The position numbers and the translations under genes are program-made. DNA of 38,268 bases from Lachnospiraceae bacterium UBA4348 (lineage in GTDB: Bacteria; Bacillota; Clostridia; Lachnospirales; Lachnospiraceae): contig DGTA01000090.1 of assembly GCA_002394165.1 (NCBI GenBank), forward strand, positions 1 to 38,268, written 5' to 3'. Of this stretch, positions 22,786 through 30,632 are shown one piece after another (positions within the stretch are counted from its first letter, which is position 1; every line of letters begins with the position of its first letter). A model generated the notes under the pieces. It made no database searches and was not told the origin of the DNA. It saw only the letters and a list, made by a program, of their open reading frames with translations.

Positions 22786-22935
22786 ATCGGAAATGGCGGG
22801 CTTGAGGATAAAGCTGCCGCACTGTTTGATGATGCTATACAGCGATTTGGGGATCAAAAATATAATCATACGGTTGCATTATACGAGACATTCAAAACGC
22901 TGTATAAAAGCAGATGCAATCTGGAAGAACATTAA
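22777..22935 (+). pseudogene. Short 52-codon frame, probable gene fragment
   Basis: An ATG frame beginning MSFIGNGGLEDKAAALFDDA and ending CNLEEH with TAA at 22933-22935. Composition is protein-like, but no convincing ribosome site precedes it because the terminator stem occupies that space. It converges on and overlaps the stop codon of the zinc-ribbon gene. It is more likely a fragment than a functional small protein; no family recognised. Confidence 0.3.
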
Positions 22936-23288
22936 ATGCGTCTGTTTTTGGAGCTGTCAGAGCCGGAGAAGAGAGATTCTCCTGTCGGTTTATCAGGATT
23001 CAGCACCGTGACAAAATCCTTCAGGATCTTGTTTTTGTAGTATACGGTGGGCTTGCCGCACTTTTCGCAGAAGCGGGCATTGCTGGGATTCTTGTGCTGG
23101 TTGCTGGGGCCGATGTACTCACCGTTTTTCTGGTTGTAAGAAGGCTCGCCTTCGCAAAGGTTGAACAGATTGGTCCCGCAGATCCGGCAGTAGTCGGATG
23201 AATCGCTGAATTCTTCGTTTCCGCAGCGGGGACACTTCTTAACTTTCATGGTGGTTTTATCATAAGGGACGCCGTCTGAGTAGACCAT
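22932..23288 (-). CDS. Zinc-ribbon protein with two treble-clef-like Cys clusters
   Basis: A 118-residue soluble protein of unknown role. Cys pairs occur as CPRCG and CRICG around residues 19-38, and as CEKCG around 77-80 with an earlier Cys in LFNLCEG, giving up to two zinc ribbons. The middle (NQKNGEYIGPSNQHKNPSNA) is polar and probably flexible. The ATG at 23288 is chosen because AAGGAGG lies eight bases upstream; an in-frame GTG three codons earlier overlaps that site. It has its own promoter on the minus strand. Such proteins may bind nucleic acid or partner proteins, but nothing here decides this. Confidence 0.8.
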   Translation of the reverse strand: MVYSDGVPYDKTTMKVKKCPRCGNEEFSDSSDYCRICGTNLFNLCEGEPSYNQKNGEYIGPSNQHKNPSNARFCEKCGKPTVYYKNKILKDFVTVLNPDKPTGESLFSGSDSSKNRRI

Positions 23289-23310
23289 GTTTTTCACCTC
23301 CTTATACTAC

Positions 23311-23339
23311 ACTGTATTGCATACCGGAGAACCTGTCAA
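23311..23339 (-). promoter_or_regulatory. Promoter of the zinc-ribbon gene
   Basis: On the minus strand TTGACA (23339-23334) and TACAGT (23316-23311) are 17 bases apart, about 25 bases upstream of the start codon. Confidence 0.55.
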
Positions 23340-23476
23340 CTCAGTCAAAGCATTCTTGAATCATTGTCATTTCACATGACAAATGGTACGATAAAACAAA
23401 TATAAAAGCGGGATCTGGTATTATAAAACAAGGTAGTTGCATACACAGTGACAGAGTGAGCGCAGGGAGGTTTACC

Positions 23477-26008
23477 ATGAAAAGAAACAGAACACTTCTC
23501 TCAGTTATCATGCTGACAACGCTGCTGGCATCACAGTCACCTGCCCTGGCAGCCCGGGCGAAGGGCAGTACGCCGGCCACTGCCCAGACAGAGGCCGCCG
23601 TCCCCCAGACGGAGGCGGCTGCCCCTCAGACGGAGGCGGTCGTACCTCAGACAGAAGCGGCAGTGCCCCAGACAGAGGCGGTTGTCCCTCAGACGGAAGC
23701 GTCGGCGCCGCAGCCGGAAGAGGAAGGAGCCAAAATGGAAGGGGAGGGTTTCCTCACACCCCGGGAAGCTCTGGCTGCGTATATTGCCGGAATGCAGCAC
23801 GGCGATATCGATGAGATGATCTCCGCCTTCGCGGTTGAGAGTGTTGCCGCCAACTATGATATTGCGAAAATGATCGACCGGGTAAGGGCCTATACGCCTG
23901 TCATGGGATATGTTCCGAATGCGAATGATCTCAGTGTGCGCATTAATATTGAAAACCGAAGAAAAAGCATTACGGATATCATCCGGTCTCATTACCTGAT
24001 CCTGACAGAATCGCCCTTATCAGAGAGTGAAAGCTATGGTCAGTCCATCGCGCTGACAGATGAGCATGAATCTGCGCAGGCCCTGGTGGATGAGCTGTTT
24101 ATTCCGTCAAATGCAGATCTTCCCGGAAGCATCCGCTTTGAAAACGAATTTCTCAGTCCGGCTCTCCTGAGTGATATGTACATGAACAGTCATAACCTGA
24201 CGAATCTGAGAAGGCAGGCTGAACAGGTAAACGCCCAGGGGATAACTTCCGTCGCCGCCAGATTCTACTGTAATGACAGGCCGTATCTGATCGCGATGGA
24301 TGCGATACAGTACGGAACAAAATGGTATCTGTACCAGGGCAACGGTATACTGGCCGCGATGCTGAATATGGAATATTATCGCCAGGGCCTGATGCCCCTC
24401 GATGCTGACGCTGCGGATATCGGGACGGATGTGGATCTGATCAGCGGGATCGTGAATGATCTGGATCTTTCGGTCAGAACGGACGCCTCCGGTGATTCAT
24501 TCCTTCTTAATTTAGATGCAGCCATTTCCGGACAGGAAGCGCTTCGCGCGCTGCTGGAGATCACGCCGGAGAAACTGGCGTTTTCCCTTCCTGATATCGA
24601 GAATGTCAGATATGAATACGACCTGCAGAAGCTGCTTCCGGTTCTTATGCAGGCATACGATTCGTATCAGTTCAGAACGCCGGAAGAGCTTGCCGGGCCC
24701 TTGTCAGGGATAGAAGCGGATATTACCATGGACGAGGTGACGCAGGCACTCTGGCCCTATGTTGAATATCTGGGGGGCGAACTGCAGTCCGCCACGACGA
24801 CGCAGACCGGGGTGATCGAATTGGAGCAGCTGGGAAAAACGGCGGACGGCACGATCATGACCTGCGAACCGGGGGCCGGGGAACTGGCCGCGATCTTTAA
24901 CGGGCTGGCCGACAGGATCGAGAACGATGAGCAGCTGAAAGCGCTTGTTGATAAAGTCTGTGCTTCTGTCATAAATCCCCAGGGGCTTGGCGGAGTTCTT
25001 CTCAACTCGTCTGCTTCTTACGGCGCTGACATGGATCTTGAGGAGATCGCCTCGCAGCTGCAGGCTGGATACAGTGAGCTTCCGTCGATTTTGAGGGAGG
25101 CTGCCCAGGAAGTTTCGCAGCAGGGGCTGGGAGGCGCCTATGTACGGCTTATCATCGGACAGGGGCAGTATTCCCCCTGCAAGTATCTGCTGCAGGCCGG
25201 ATCGGCCGAGATGGGAGATGTTTTTAAAGCCGGTCTGGAACTGGATCCGGACGGGACCGGGCTTGGCGCCTTTATGGAGACACAGGACCAGGATCTTGCA
25301 TTCACTTTTGATGCGCTCGATTCGGAAGGATTTTCAACGACGATGATGGCGACCGTGAAAGTCAATAAAGTGCCGGTTCTCATCCTGACATTCGTCACGG
25401 ATCCGGAAAACGGTTTTTCAGAAGAATTTCCGCTCAGATCGGTTTCGGCGGATATCATGGGCATCGGCCTTTCTGTGACGGCGGATACGTCTCACGCCGC
25501 GGAAAAACCGGCCGGGGAAGTGGTTGACCTGACGGATTATGAGCCGGAGGATATCCTGGAGGTGCTGCAGTCGCTGGGAGAAAAGATCGTCAGCGGCCTG
25601 CCGGAGGTGACTTATTCCACCGGTATTGAGGAAACCGTGCCTGAAGAAGAGACATCGGCCGCGGCCAAAGGCGGGACAGTCTCCATTGAATTTGTCCTGG
25701 GATATGGAACGGAGGACGCCCAGACTGTTCTGACAGAGGAAGATCTTGCCTATGCGAAATCGGCGGTGCAGAGCGATCCCGCCGGAGAGAACGAATACTG
25801 TATTGAGGTCGGGTTTAACGAAGAGGGAAAACAGGCGTTTGCCGATCTCACCCGTGAGCATATCGGCGAGACCTTATCCATCCTGGTCAACGGGGAGGAG
25901 ATCAGCGCGCCGGTCATCCACAGCGAGATCACCGATGGAAAAGCCGTTATCGCAGGCGGTTTTACCGAAGAAGAAGTGGAGAATATCGTTGCTTCACTGA
26001 TGGAATAA
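23477..26008 (+). CDS. Large secreted protein with PQTEA repeats and a C-terminal SecD-like P1 domain
   Basis: An 843-residue exported protein. A Sec signal peptide (MKRNRTLLSVIMLTTLLA, cut near ALA) is followed by six seven-residue repeats of the form QTEA-x-x-P (about residues 37-78), a likely extended linker. The bulk (about 90-730) is an acidic domain of unknown family. The last 100 residues read like the P1 head of SecD: a paired segment with VLTEEDLAYAKSAV, then IEVGFNEEGKQAFADLTREH, IGETLSILVNGEEISAPVIH and GGFTEEEVENI. No membrane helices follow, so it is not a translocase subunit. GGGAGG lies six bases before the ATG at 23477. It sits beside another secreted protein gene, 36 bases downstream; the pair may act together at the cell surface. 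Function unknown. Confidence 0.85.
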   Translation: MKRNRTLLSVIMLTTLLASQSPALAARAKGSTPATAQTEAAVPQTEAAAPQTEAVVPQTEAAVPQTEAVVPQTEASAPQPEEEGAKMEGEGFLTPREALAAYIAGMQHGDIDEMISAFAVESVAANYDIAKMIDRVRAYTPVMGYVPNANDLSVRINIENRRKSITDIIRSHYLILTESPLSESESYGQSIALTDEHESAQALVDELFIPSNADLPGSIRFENEFLSPALLSDMYMNSHNLTNLRRQAEQVNAQGITSVAARFYCNDRPYLIAMDAIQYGTKWYLYQGNGILAAMLNMEYYRQGLMPLDADAADIGTDVDLISGIVNDLDLSVRTDASGDSFLLNLDAAISGQEALRALLEITPEKLAFSLPDIENVRYEYDLQKLLPVLMQAYDSYQFRTPEELAGPLSGIEADITMDEVTQALWPYVEYLGGELQSATTTQTGVIELEQLGKTADGTIMTCEPGAGELAAIFNGLADRIENDEQLKALVDKVCASVINPQGLGGVLLNSSASYGADMDLEEIASQLQAGYSELPSILREAAQEVSQQGLGGAYVRLIIGQGQYSPCKYLLQAGSAEMGDVFKAGLELDPDGTGLGAFMETQDQDLAFTFDALDSEGFSTTMMATVKVNKVPVLILTFVTDPENGFSEEFPLRSVSADIMGIGLSVTADTSHAAEKPAGEVVDLTDYEPEDILEVLQSLGEKIVSGLPEVTYSTGIEETVPEEETSAAAKGGTVSIEFVLGYGTEDAQTVLTEEDLAYAKSAVQSDPAGENEYCIEVGFNEEGKQAFADLTREHIGETLSILVNGEEISAPVIHSEITDGKAVIAGGFTEEEVENIVASLME
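23585..23710 (+). repeat. Six tandem 21-base repeats inside the secreted protein gene
   Basis: Units begin CAGACRGARGC and encode QTEA-x-x-P; they differ mainly at silent and Ala/Val positions. Repeat number could vary by slippage or recombination, changing linker length without shifting the frame. Confidence 0.75.
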
Positions 26009-26044
26009 AACAGGATGTTTTAATGAGATAAAAGGAGGATCAGC

Positions 26045-26656
26045 ATGATGAAAAGAACAGCAGCATTGATCTTTACGGTATGCACCGTTTTGGGAGGCGC
26101 GTGTGCGGTATCCGCACAGACGAACGATGTCCGCTCCCTGCCATCGCCGGCACTGACGGCTTTCGTTTCCGGGAAGACCTTCGATTCAAAGATAAACGGA
26201 TACGGATGGGGAGAAGAGGACGATGTATCTTCGCTCAGCCTGGAATTCATCATCATGGAGCCGGTGACTTTTGCGGCTGAGGATATCGAGGGCCTCGCCA
26301 AGGGAGATACGGTGACGATCGGCTATGATTTCTATACAGTGGCAGATGTCCGAAAAGAAGGGGAGTCGGTGGTCATGACCCCGGAGGATGAGTGGCTGAC
26401 CCCAGTCACTTTTACCCCGCAGGAGGACGGCGTATATACGGCGGAAAATGAAGAAGGCGTGCTGAAGACAGATAGCTTCTCCTTCCCGTCGCATCTGGCC
26501 TCCGAACTGGTATATGTGAATGCGGGCGGAGAAGAGCTGACGGCGGCGGAGCTTCTGCACGATCTGGCCGACGGGTCCCTGGATACGGACGGCAGCAGGC
26601 CGAAGATCACATTTGACGAGAACGGATACATAATTAAAGCAGACTTCAGTGAATGA
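26045..26656 (+). CDS. Small secreted protein of unknown function
   Basis: A 203-residue protein with a Sec signal peptide (MMKRTAALIFTVCTVLGGAC, cut near VSA) and an acidic mature part rich in beta-prone segments (VTIGYDFYTVADVRKEGESV, then VVMTPEDEWLTPVTF). No known domain is recognised. AAAGGAGG lies before the start; the second ATG at 26048 is equally possible. It follows the large secreted protein by 36 bases, with no terminator between them, so the two probably form an operon and may share a role outside the membrane. A REP-like palindrome follows the stop. Confidence 0.8.
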   Translation: MMKRTAALIFTVCTVLGGACAVSAQTNDVRSLPSPALTAFVSGKTFDSKINGYGWGEEDDVSSLSLEFIIMEPVTFAAEDIEGLAKGDTVTIGYDFYTVADVRKEGESVVMTPEDEWLTPVTFTPQEDGVYTAENEEGVLKTDSFSFPSHLASELVYVNAGGEELTAAELLHDLADGSLDTDGSRPKITFDENGYIIKADFSE

Positions 26657-26668
26657 CAGAAAGAAAAA

Positions 26669-26698
26669 GTGGGTCAGGGGACGTATCTCCTGACTCAC
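26669..26698. repeat. REP-like palindrome, copy 2
   Basis: GTGGGTCAGG (26669-26678) and CCTGACTCAC (26689-26698) pair with a single G-T wobble around GGACGTATCT. It sits 12 bases after a stop codon, like copy 1. Confidence 0.7.
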
Positions 26699-26720
26699 CT
26701 GATTCATTGACTAAGTCCTG

Positions 26721-26888
26721 TTAAAGATTTTCGGCCCAGGCTTTTAAGGCAGCCGCATCTGCGCTTGCGGGGAATCTTCTGCCTTCATTTACCTCCGCTC
26801 CGGTGATCGTATAGGTGCGACTTGATGAGAATATTGTATCGCGTGCGATATAAGCTGCCAAGCTGTGTATTTCGGCTGTTTTGGTGGC
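26721..26888 (-). pseudogene. Minus-strand gene remnant, C-terminal part
   Basis: A 55-codon frame ending in TAA at 26723-26721 reads as plausible protein (for example SSSRTYTITGAEVNEGRRFP and ASADAAALKAWAENL). It has no credible start codon or ribosome site, and its front runs into the AT-rich region before the WYL gene. It looks like the surviving tail of a gene lost by rearrangement. I do not recognise the family. Confidence 0.35.
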
Positions 26889-26983
26889 AAAATTACGGCA
26901 ATATGATATGATAAATATAGGTTTTTGAACACAATTTGTCCAAAAATGGGCACATATTCATTCAGTCTGACGGGGTAAACGAG

Positions 26984-27985
26984 ATGGGAATGGCGATCGG
27001 CAGACCGGGCCTTAAAACGCTGTATATCATGGAGATCCTTCTTCAGCGGACGGACGAACAGCATGCGCTGAACGCTTCGCAGATCCTGGATATCCTGAAG
27101 AATGAATACGGGATCACGTCAAACAGGCAGACTATCTACAGTGAGATCGCCAAGCTGGAGGAGTCTGATCTGGACATTGTGAAACTGGACGGGAAATTCG
27201 GCGGATACTATGTTGCCTCCCGCCGGTTTGAGCTGCCGGAGCTGAAACTCATGGTGGACGCTGTCCAGTCTTCCCGGTTCATCACCAGAAAAAAATCTCA
27301 GGAACTGATCCGGAAGCTGGAGACTTTGTGCAGCCGGGAGGAGGCACGGCAGCTTTCGAGCCAGGTGGTGGTATATAACCGGCCTAAAACTCTTAATGAA
27401 ACGATCTATTACAACGTGGACAGGATTCACAGTGCGATCTACCATAACCTTCAGATCACATTTCAGTATGCGGACTGGACGGTGAAAAAAGAGATGGTGC
27501 TTCGGCACGACGGAGCTTTTTATGTTGCCAGCCCGCTGCGCCTGATCTGGGATGATGAGAATTATTACCTGATCGCTTATGATGAGAAGTCACAGAGCGT
27601 GAAGCATTACCGTGTCGATAAAATGCGCTCCATGAGCATTTTCAAAGAGGAGCGAAGCAAAGAGGCTCTCGCCGTTCACATCGATCCGGCGGTTTTTTCC
27701 AAGAAGACCTTCGGAATGTTCAGCGGGGAGGACGTGCAGGTGCGGCTCTATGGTAAAAATGAGCTTGCCGGCGTGATCCTGGATCGCTTTGGCAGCGATA
27801 TCGTGATGGTTCCGGCGGACCCGGAGCATTTTTCGGCGACGGTCACAGTGACGGTCAGCCAGCAGTTTTTCGGCTGGATAACAGCCATCGGAAAAGACCT
27901 GAAGATCGCCGCGCCTGAGGATGTGAAAAGACAGTATTATGAGTATCTGAAGGGGATTCTGGAGGAGAACCCGACAACGGAATGA
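26984..27985 (+). CDS. WYL-domain transcription regulator
   Basis: A 333-residue regulator. The N-terminal part (about 1-75) is a winged helix-turn-helix (LNASQILDILKNEYGITSNR, QTIYSEIAKLEES), and the central part is a WYL ligand-sensing domain with AIYHNLQITFQYAD, ASPLRLIWDDENYYLIAYDE and HYRVDKMRSM. The C-terminal WCX-like region includes VTVSQQFFGWITAIGKDLKI. Such proteins sense ligands, sometimes nucleic acids or nucleotides, and act as activators or repressors. The start is uncertain: ATG 26984 follows a poor GGGG site, and ATG 26990 or an upstream TTG at 26936 are possible. No obvious target gene is adjacent. Confidence 0.88.
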   Translation: MGMAIGRPGLKTLYIMEILLQRTDEQHALNASQILDILKNEYGITSNRQTIYSEIAKLEESDLDIVKLDGKFGGYYVASRRFELPELKLMVDAVQSSRFITRKKSQELIRKLETLCSREEARQLSSQVVVYNRPKTLNETIYYNVDRIHSAIYHNLQITFQYADWTVKKEMVLRHDGAFYVASPLRLIWDDENYYLIAYDEKSQSVKHYRVDKMRSMSIFKEERSKEALAVHIDPAVFSKKTFGMFSGEDVQVRLYGKNELAGVILDRFGSDIVMVPADPEHFSATVTVTVSQQFFGWITAIGKDLKIAAPEDVKRQYYEYLKGILEENPTTE

Positions 27986-28050
27986 TCTTCGGCGCATGAA
28001 AATATCATGCCTCGCGAAATTTACATCTCCTATATATGAAATGAATTGAT

Positions 28051-28077
28051 CCCGCCCTTCTACAGGGGCGGGTTTTT
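28051..28077 (+). terminator. Rho-independent terminator after the WYL regulator
   Basis: CCCGCCC (28051-28057) pairs with GGGCGGG (28066-28072), followed directly by TTTTT. It ends just before the next small gene. Confidence 0.85.
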
Positions 28078-28099
28078 CTATGTCAGAGAGGAGATGGAC

Positions 28100-28339
28100 A
28101 TGAGCTTCGCGGACAGACTGAGAATGTCACGAACAGAGAAGGGCTTCTCGCAGGAACGGCTGGCGGAGGATCTGGGGGTCAGCCGCCAGAGCATCACCAA
28201 ATGGGAGACGGGCATAGCTTATCCGAAGATCAAAAAGCTGCTGATGCTTTCGATCCTGTTGGAGAGAAGCCTGGACTGGCTCCTTGCAGATGAGCGCAGG
28301 GAACTGGAAGAGGGGCGGGAAGCAAAAATGCAACCGTAG
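28100..28339 (+). CDS. Small XRE-family helix-turn-helix protein
   Basis: A 79-residue protein that is nearly all DNA-binding domain: FADRLRMSRTEKGFSQERLA, then EDLGVSRQSITKWETGIAYP, the classical five-helix Cro/CI-type fold. A charged C-terminal tail follows. AGAGGAG lies six bases before ATG 28100; an ATG two codons earlier overlaps this spacing and is less likely. Many Clostridia carry such single-domain regulators, sometimes controlling the next gene. Here the secreted protein at 28405 follows after 65 bases and is a possible target. Confidence 0.85.
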   Translation: MSFADRLRMSRTEKGFSQERLAEDLGVSRQSITKWETGIAYPKIKKLLMLSILLERSLDWLLADERRELEEGREAKMQP

Positions 28340-28404
28340 GTTGCTGGGAAAACCACGCTGGGAATAGTACGATGGATCTATTATGAGGAAAGGAGATCAC
28401 TCAG

Positions 28405-29169
28405 ATGAGAAAAACGATGATGTTGTTATTAGCCGGATGTTTTGCTCTCTGCAGCCCGGTATCGGCGGAGCAGACAGACCTGTCGGCCATGGATTTCACG
28501 GCTCTGTCGGAGCTGAAGCAGAGTGTGGACGCGGAGTATTACTCGAGACCGGAAGCGGAACCGCTTACACTGAAAGCCGGATATTACACTGTGGGCCAGG
28601 ATATCAATCCGGGACGCTACTATGTGGCATCGGTCACACCGGAGGATGACGGCTACGGCGTGCGCATGCATGTGTATGTGGACAAAGCGCAGTTTGACGC
28701 CCGGCCGGCGGGATATTACGGCGAGTATATTTCGGATGATTATTTTACACTGGGAGAAGAGCCGAAGAGCATGACACTGGAGGAGGGGAACTACCTGTAC
28801 GTGGAAGGCTCCCTGATGTTTAGTGCAGCTGAGTTTTCGCTGTCAGATTACTATACTTATGAAGTGCCGGAGGGCACTTACGTTTCAGCCGGAGCCTATA
28901 TGGTGGGAGAAGACAAGGATATCCCGCCCGGAACATTCACGGTATATCCCGCAACTGTGGCCGGCGGCGAGGTGAAGATCTACTATTCTGAGGAAACTTT
29001 CGCCGAAGATGGGTCCTGGCATCTGGGATATGACAAACAATGTGAAGTGAGGGTAAAGAAAAACGCCTCCTCCGAGACGATCTCACTGGAGGAGGGATAT
29101 GTGCTGCTTGTCGAGCAGGATGTGGTGATGAGGAAAGGCACCGGCGGAGGCAAGCTGGTGTTTGACTGA
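28405..29169 (+). CDS. Secreted or lipid-anchored protein with a duplicated beta-rich module
   Basis: A 254-residue exported protein. The signal peptide MRKTMMLLLAGCFALCSPVS may be cut after SA; LAGC is a formal lipobox match but very close to the N-terminus. The mature part has two related modules of about 85 residues. Each starts with a AG-x-Y-x-VG-x-D-x-PG motif (AGYYTVGQDINPGRYYV near 59-74 and AGAYMVGEDKDIPPGTFTV near 156-174) and ends with a SLEEGYVLLVE-like strand. This is a repeat family seen in secreted clostridial proteins, with no known activity I can name. GGAAAGGAG precedes the ATG. Confidence 0.8.
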   Translation: MRKTMMLLLAGCFALCSPVSAEQTDLSAMDFTALSELKQSVDAEYYSRPEAEPLTLKAGYYTVGQDINPGRYYVASVTPEDDGYGVRMHVYVDKAQFDARPAGYYGEYISDDYFTLGEEPKSMTLEEGNYLYVEGSLMFSAAEFSLSDYYTYEVPEGTYVSAGAYMVGEDKDIPPGTFTVYPATVAGGEVKIYYSEETFAEDGSWHLGYDKQCEVRVKKNASSETISLEEGYVLLVEQDVVMRKGTGGGKLVFD

Positions 29170-29194
29170 TCAAAAAAGAATAATACTTGCCGGG

Positions 29195-29238
29195 AACCTG
29201 CCGTGCTCCGTGATCCGGACCGCGGCAGGTTTTCTTTT
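29195..29238 (+). terminator. Rho-independent terminator
   Basis: AACCTGCCG (29195-29203) pairs with CGGCAGGTT (29223-29231), followed by TTCTTTTT. Confidence 0.75.
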
Positions 29239-29284
29239 TGCGCAAAGGCAGATCCCGGCTATGGATTAAGCATGATTTGTAAGG

Positions 29285-29290
29285 TATAAT
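29285..29290 (+). promoter_or_regulatory. Probable -10 box of the DNA repair gene
   Basis: A perfect TATAAT preceded by AAGG lies 46 bases before the start codon of the AlkD-like gene. No good -35 is seen 17 bases upstream, so only the -10 element is called. Confidence 0.4.
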
Positions 29291-29335
29291 ATTTTCGGTA
29301 TAAAGACCAGATAAGTGAAAGGCGGGGATCTTCTG

Positions 29336-30034
29336 ATGAACAAGGATGCGATCGTAACTGAACTGTTCCGGATGCAGGATAAAAGCTATGCCCGTATGCA
29401 GGCAAAGATCATCCCCACCGTACCTGCTGACAGGATCATCGGAGTCAGGACACCGGCACTTCGAGAAATGGCTAAAAGGCTGAGCAAAGAAGCGGACATA
29501 AATGAGTTTCTTTCCTCCGTGCCGCATCCGTATTTCGATGAGGATCAGCTTCATGCCTTTGTGATCTCGCTGGAGAAGGATTTTGATAAATGCCTGGCGC
29601 AGGTTGAGGCATTTCTTCCGTTTATCGATAACTGGGCCACCTGTGACCAGCTTTCACCGAAGGCCTTTAAAAGGGAGCCGGAGAGGCTGCTTCCTTCTAT
29701 TCAGGACTGGATCAGGTCGGATAAGACCTACACGATCCGGTTCGCGATCGGGATGCTGATGCAGCATTTTCTGAATGACAGGTTCGATATAAAGTATGCG
29801 GATATGGTCGCGCAGGTCCGGTCGGAGGAATACTATGTCAATATGATGATCGCATGGTACTTTGCCACCGCGCTTGCGAAGCAGTATGAAAAGGTACTGC
29901 CGTATCTGGAGGAGAAACGGCTGTCTGACTGGGTACACAATAAAGCGATCCAGAAAAGCGTGGAGAGCTACAGAATCTCAGATGATCAAAAAGTATATCT
30001 GAAGACTCTGAAGATACGGCGGAACCGGAATTGA
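29336..30034 (+). CDS. AlkD-like DNA alkylation repair protein
   Basis: A 232-residue all-helical HEAT-repeat-like protein of the DNA alkylation repair family. Typical stretches are IIGVRTPALREMAKRLSKEA (near 35), FDEDQLHAFVISLEKDF, FIDNWATCDQLSPKAFK (near 102) and YTIRFAIGMLMQHFLN. The Trp and Asp in DNWATCD are at the place where AlkD-type glycosylases have active-site residues. Members remove or recognise N3/N7-alkylated bases, but some have other roles. AGGCGGGG precedes ATG 29336, which is preferred over an upstream in-frame ATG. It is followed 26 bases later by a membrane protein gene. Confidence 0.85.
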   Translation: MNKDAIVTELFRMQDKSYARMQAKIIPTVPADRIIGVRTPALREMAKRLSKEADINEFLSSVPHPYFDEDQLHAFVISLEKDFDKCLAQVEAFLPFIDNWATCDQLSPKAFKREPERLLPSIQDWIRSDKTYTIRFAIGMLMQHFLNDRFDIKYADMVAQVRSEEYYVNMMIAWYFATALAKQYEKVLPYLEEKRLSDWVHNKAIQKSVESYRISDDQKVYLKTLKIRRNRN

Positions 30035-30060
30035 TTTATTGCGGCAGAGGTGATTTGAGT

Positions 30061-30570
30061 ATGGATACTTATACACAGTACCCGGAGAGGGTGACACTCA
30101 TCCGCGCCGGCGTTTACGGCTGGCGTCATGCGGTGCCGAAAGAATATGAACGCAAAAGCTACACGGTCACGAAGGTGGCCGGCGTGATCTTTGCGCTGGT
30201 TATGCTTATCCTCGGCTGCTGGCTGAGTCTGCAGAATCGGGACTGGAAGTCGCTGGGGATCACCATCGGATGCGTGGCGGGTTTTCTGGCCCTGATCTGG
30301 CTGGTGTGCTCATTCCTTGACCGGCTGCCCGGGGAGCTGACCGAGAACTACGAACTGACCGAAACGTATGTGAAACCCGGAAGCTGGAAGGCCGGCTACA
30401 GATTCGATTTCAAAGACGCGGAGGAAGTTATCGTGACCAGAAAATATATAGAACTCCGGGCCGGCACAAGAAATCCACGGATCTATGTTCCGGAAGAAGA
30501 CATGAATTATGTCAGGGATTATATACTCGGGCGGGTGCCGGGAAAGGCTCTGGTCCGGTATCAAGGGTGA
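30061..30570 (+). CDS. Small membrane protein of unknown function
   Basis: A 169-residue protein with two membrane helices (about 39-59 and 66-87) between a short N-terminal cytoplasmic part and a soluble C-terminal domain of about 75 residues (KDAEEVIVTRKYIELR and IYVPEEDMNYVRDYIL), a plan like YcxB-type or small PH-like domain proteins. I chose ATG 30061 after AGAGGTGA; an upstream in-frame ATG at 30031 would overlap the previous gene. Its stop codon lies in REP copy 3. No function can be assigned. Confidence 0.7.
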   Translation: MDTYTQYPERVTLIRAGVYGWRHAVPKEYERKSYTVTKVAGVIFALVMLILGCWLSLQNRDWKSLGITIGCVAGFLALIWLVCSFLDRLPGELTENYELTETYVKPGSWKAGYRFDFKDAEEVIVTRKYIELRAGTRNPRIYVPEEDMNYVRDYILGRVPGKALVRYQG

Positions 30571-30606
30571 GTCAGGGTGAGTCGGGGGACGTATCTTCTG
30601 ACTCAT
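30567..30606. repeat. REP-like palindrome, copy 3 (degenerate)
   Basis: GTGAGTCAGG is immediately repeated as GTGAGTCGGG (30567-30586), followed by GGACGTATCT and TCTGACTCAT. The loop is the same as in copy 2, but the stem now has mismatches. It overlaps the stop of the membrane protein gene and provides the upstream part of the next gene's leader. Confidence 0.6.
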
Positions 30607-30632
30607 CAAAGTGTGAAAGGAGTAACGTGCGG

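Larger units (their letters stand above)
22601..22931. other. Intergenic region with REP, coding remnants and a terminator
   Basis: This stretch has no full gene. It contains a perfect REP-like palindrome (22613-22643), a short frame ending at 22730 (reading LRELGVRPTEEELELMREAA, then EILDI) that looks like the tail of a lost gene, a terminator (22747-22785) and a 52-codon frame (22777-22935). The makeup suggests decay of one or more genes at an insertion-prone site. Confidence 0.5.
26657..26983. other. Intergenic region with REP and a minus-strand gene remnant
   Basis: It holds REP copy 2 (26669-26698), a degraded frame on the minus strand (26721-26888) and an AT-rich stretch (about 26880-26920, with TATGATATGATAAATAT) that probably contains the promoter of the WYL regulator. 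No complete gene was seen. Confidence 0.5.

Noticed and set aside
22739..23011. 90-codon plus-strand frame across the terminator
   Set aside because: It is basic, low in protein-like character, and overlaps both a terminator and the zinc-ribbon gene.
30567..30632. Longer N-terminus for the HAD phosphatase
   Set aside because: These codons come from the REP-like repeat; the DIGGVLVD motif normally lies within ten residues of the start, as with ATG 30633.
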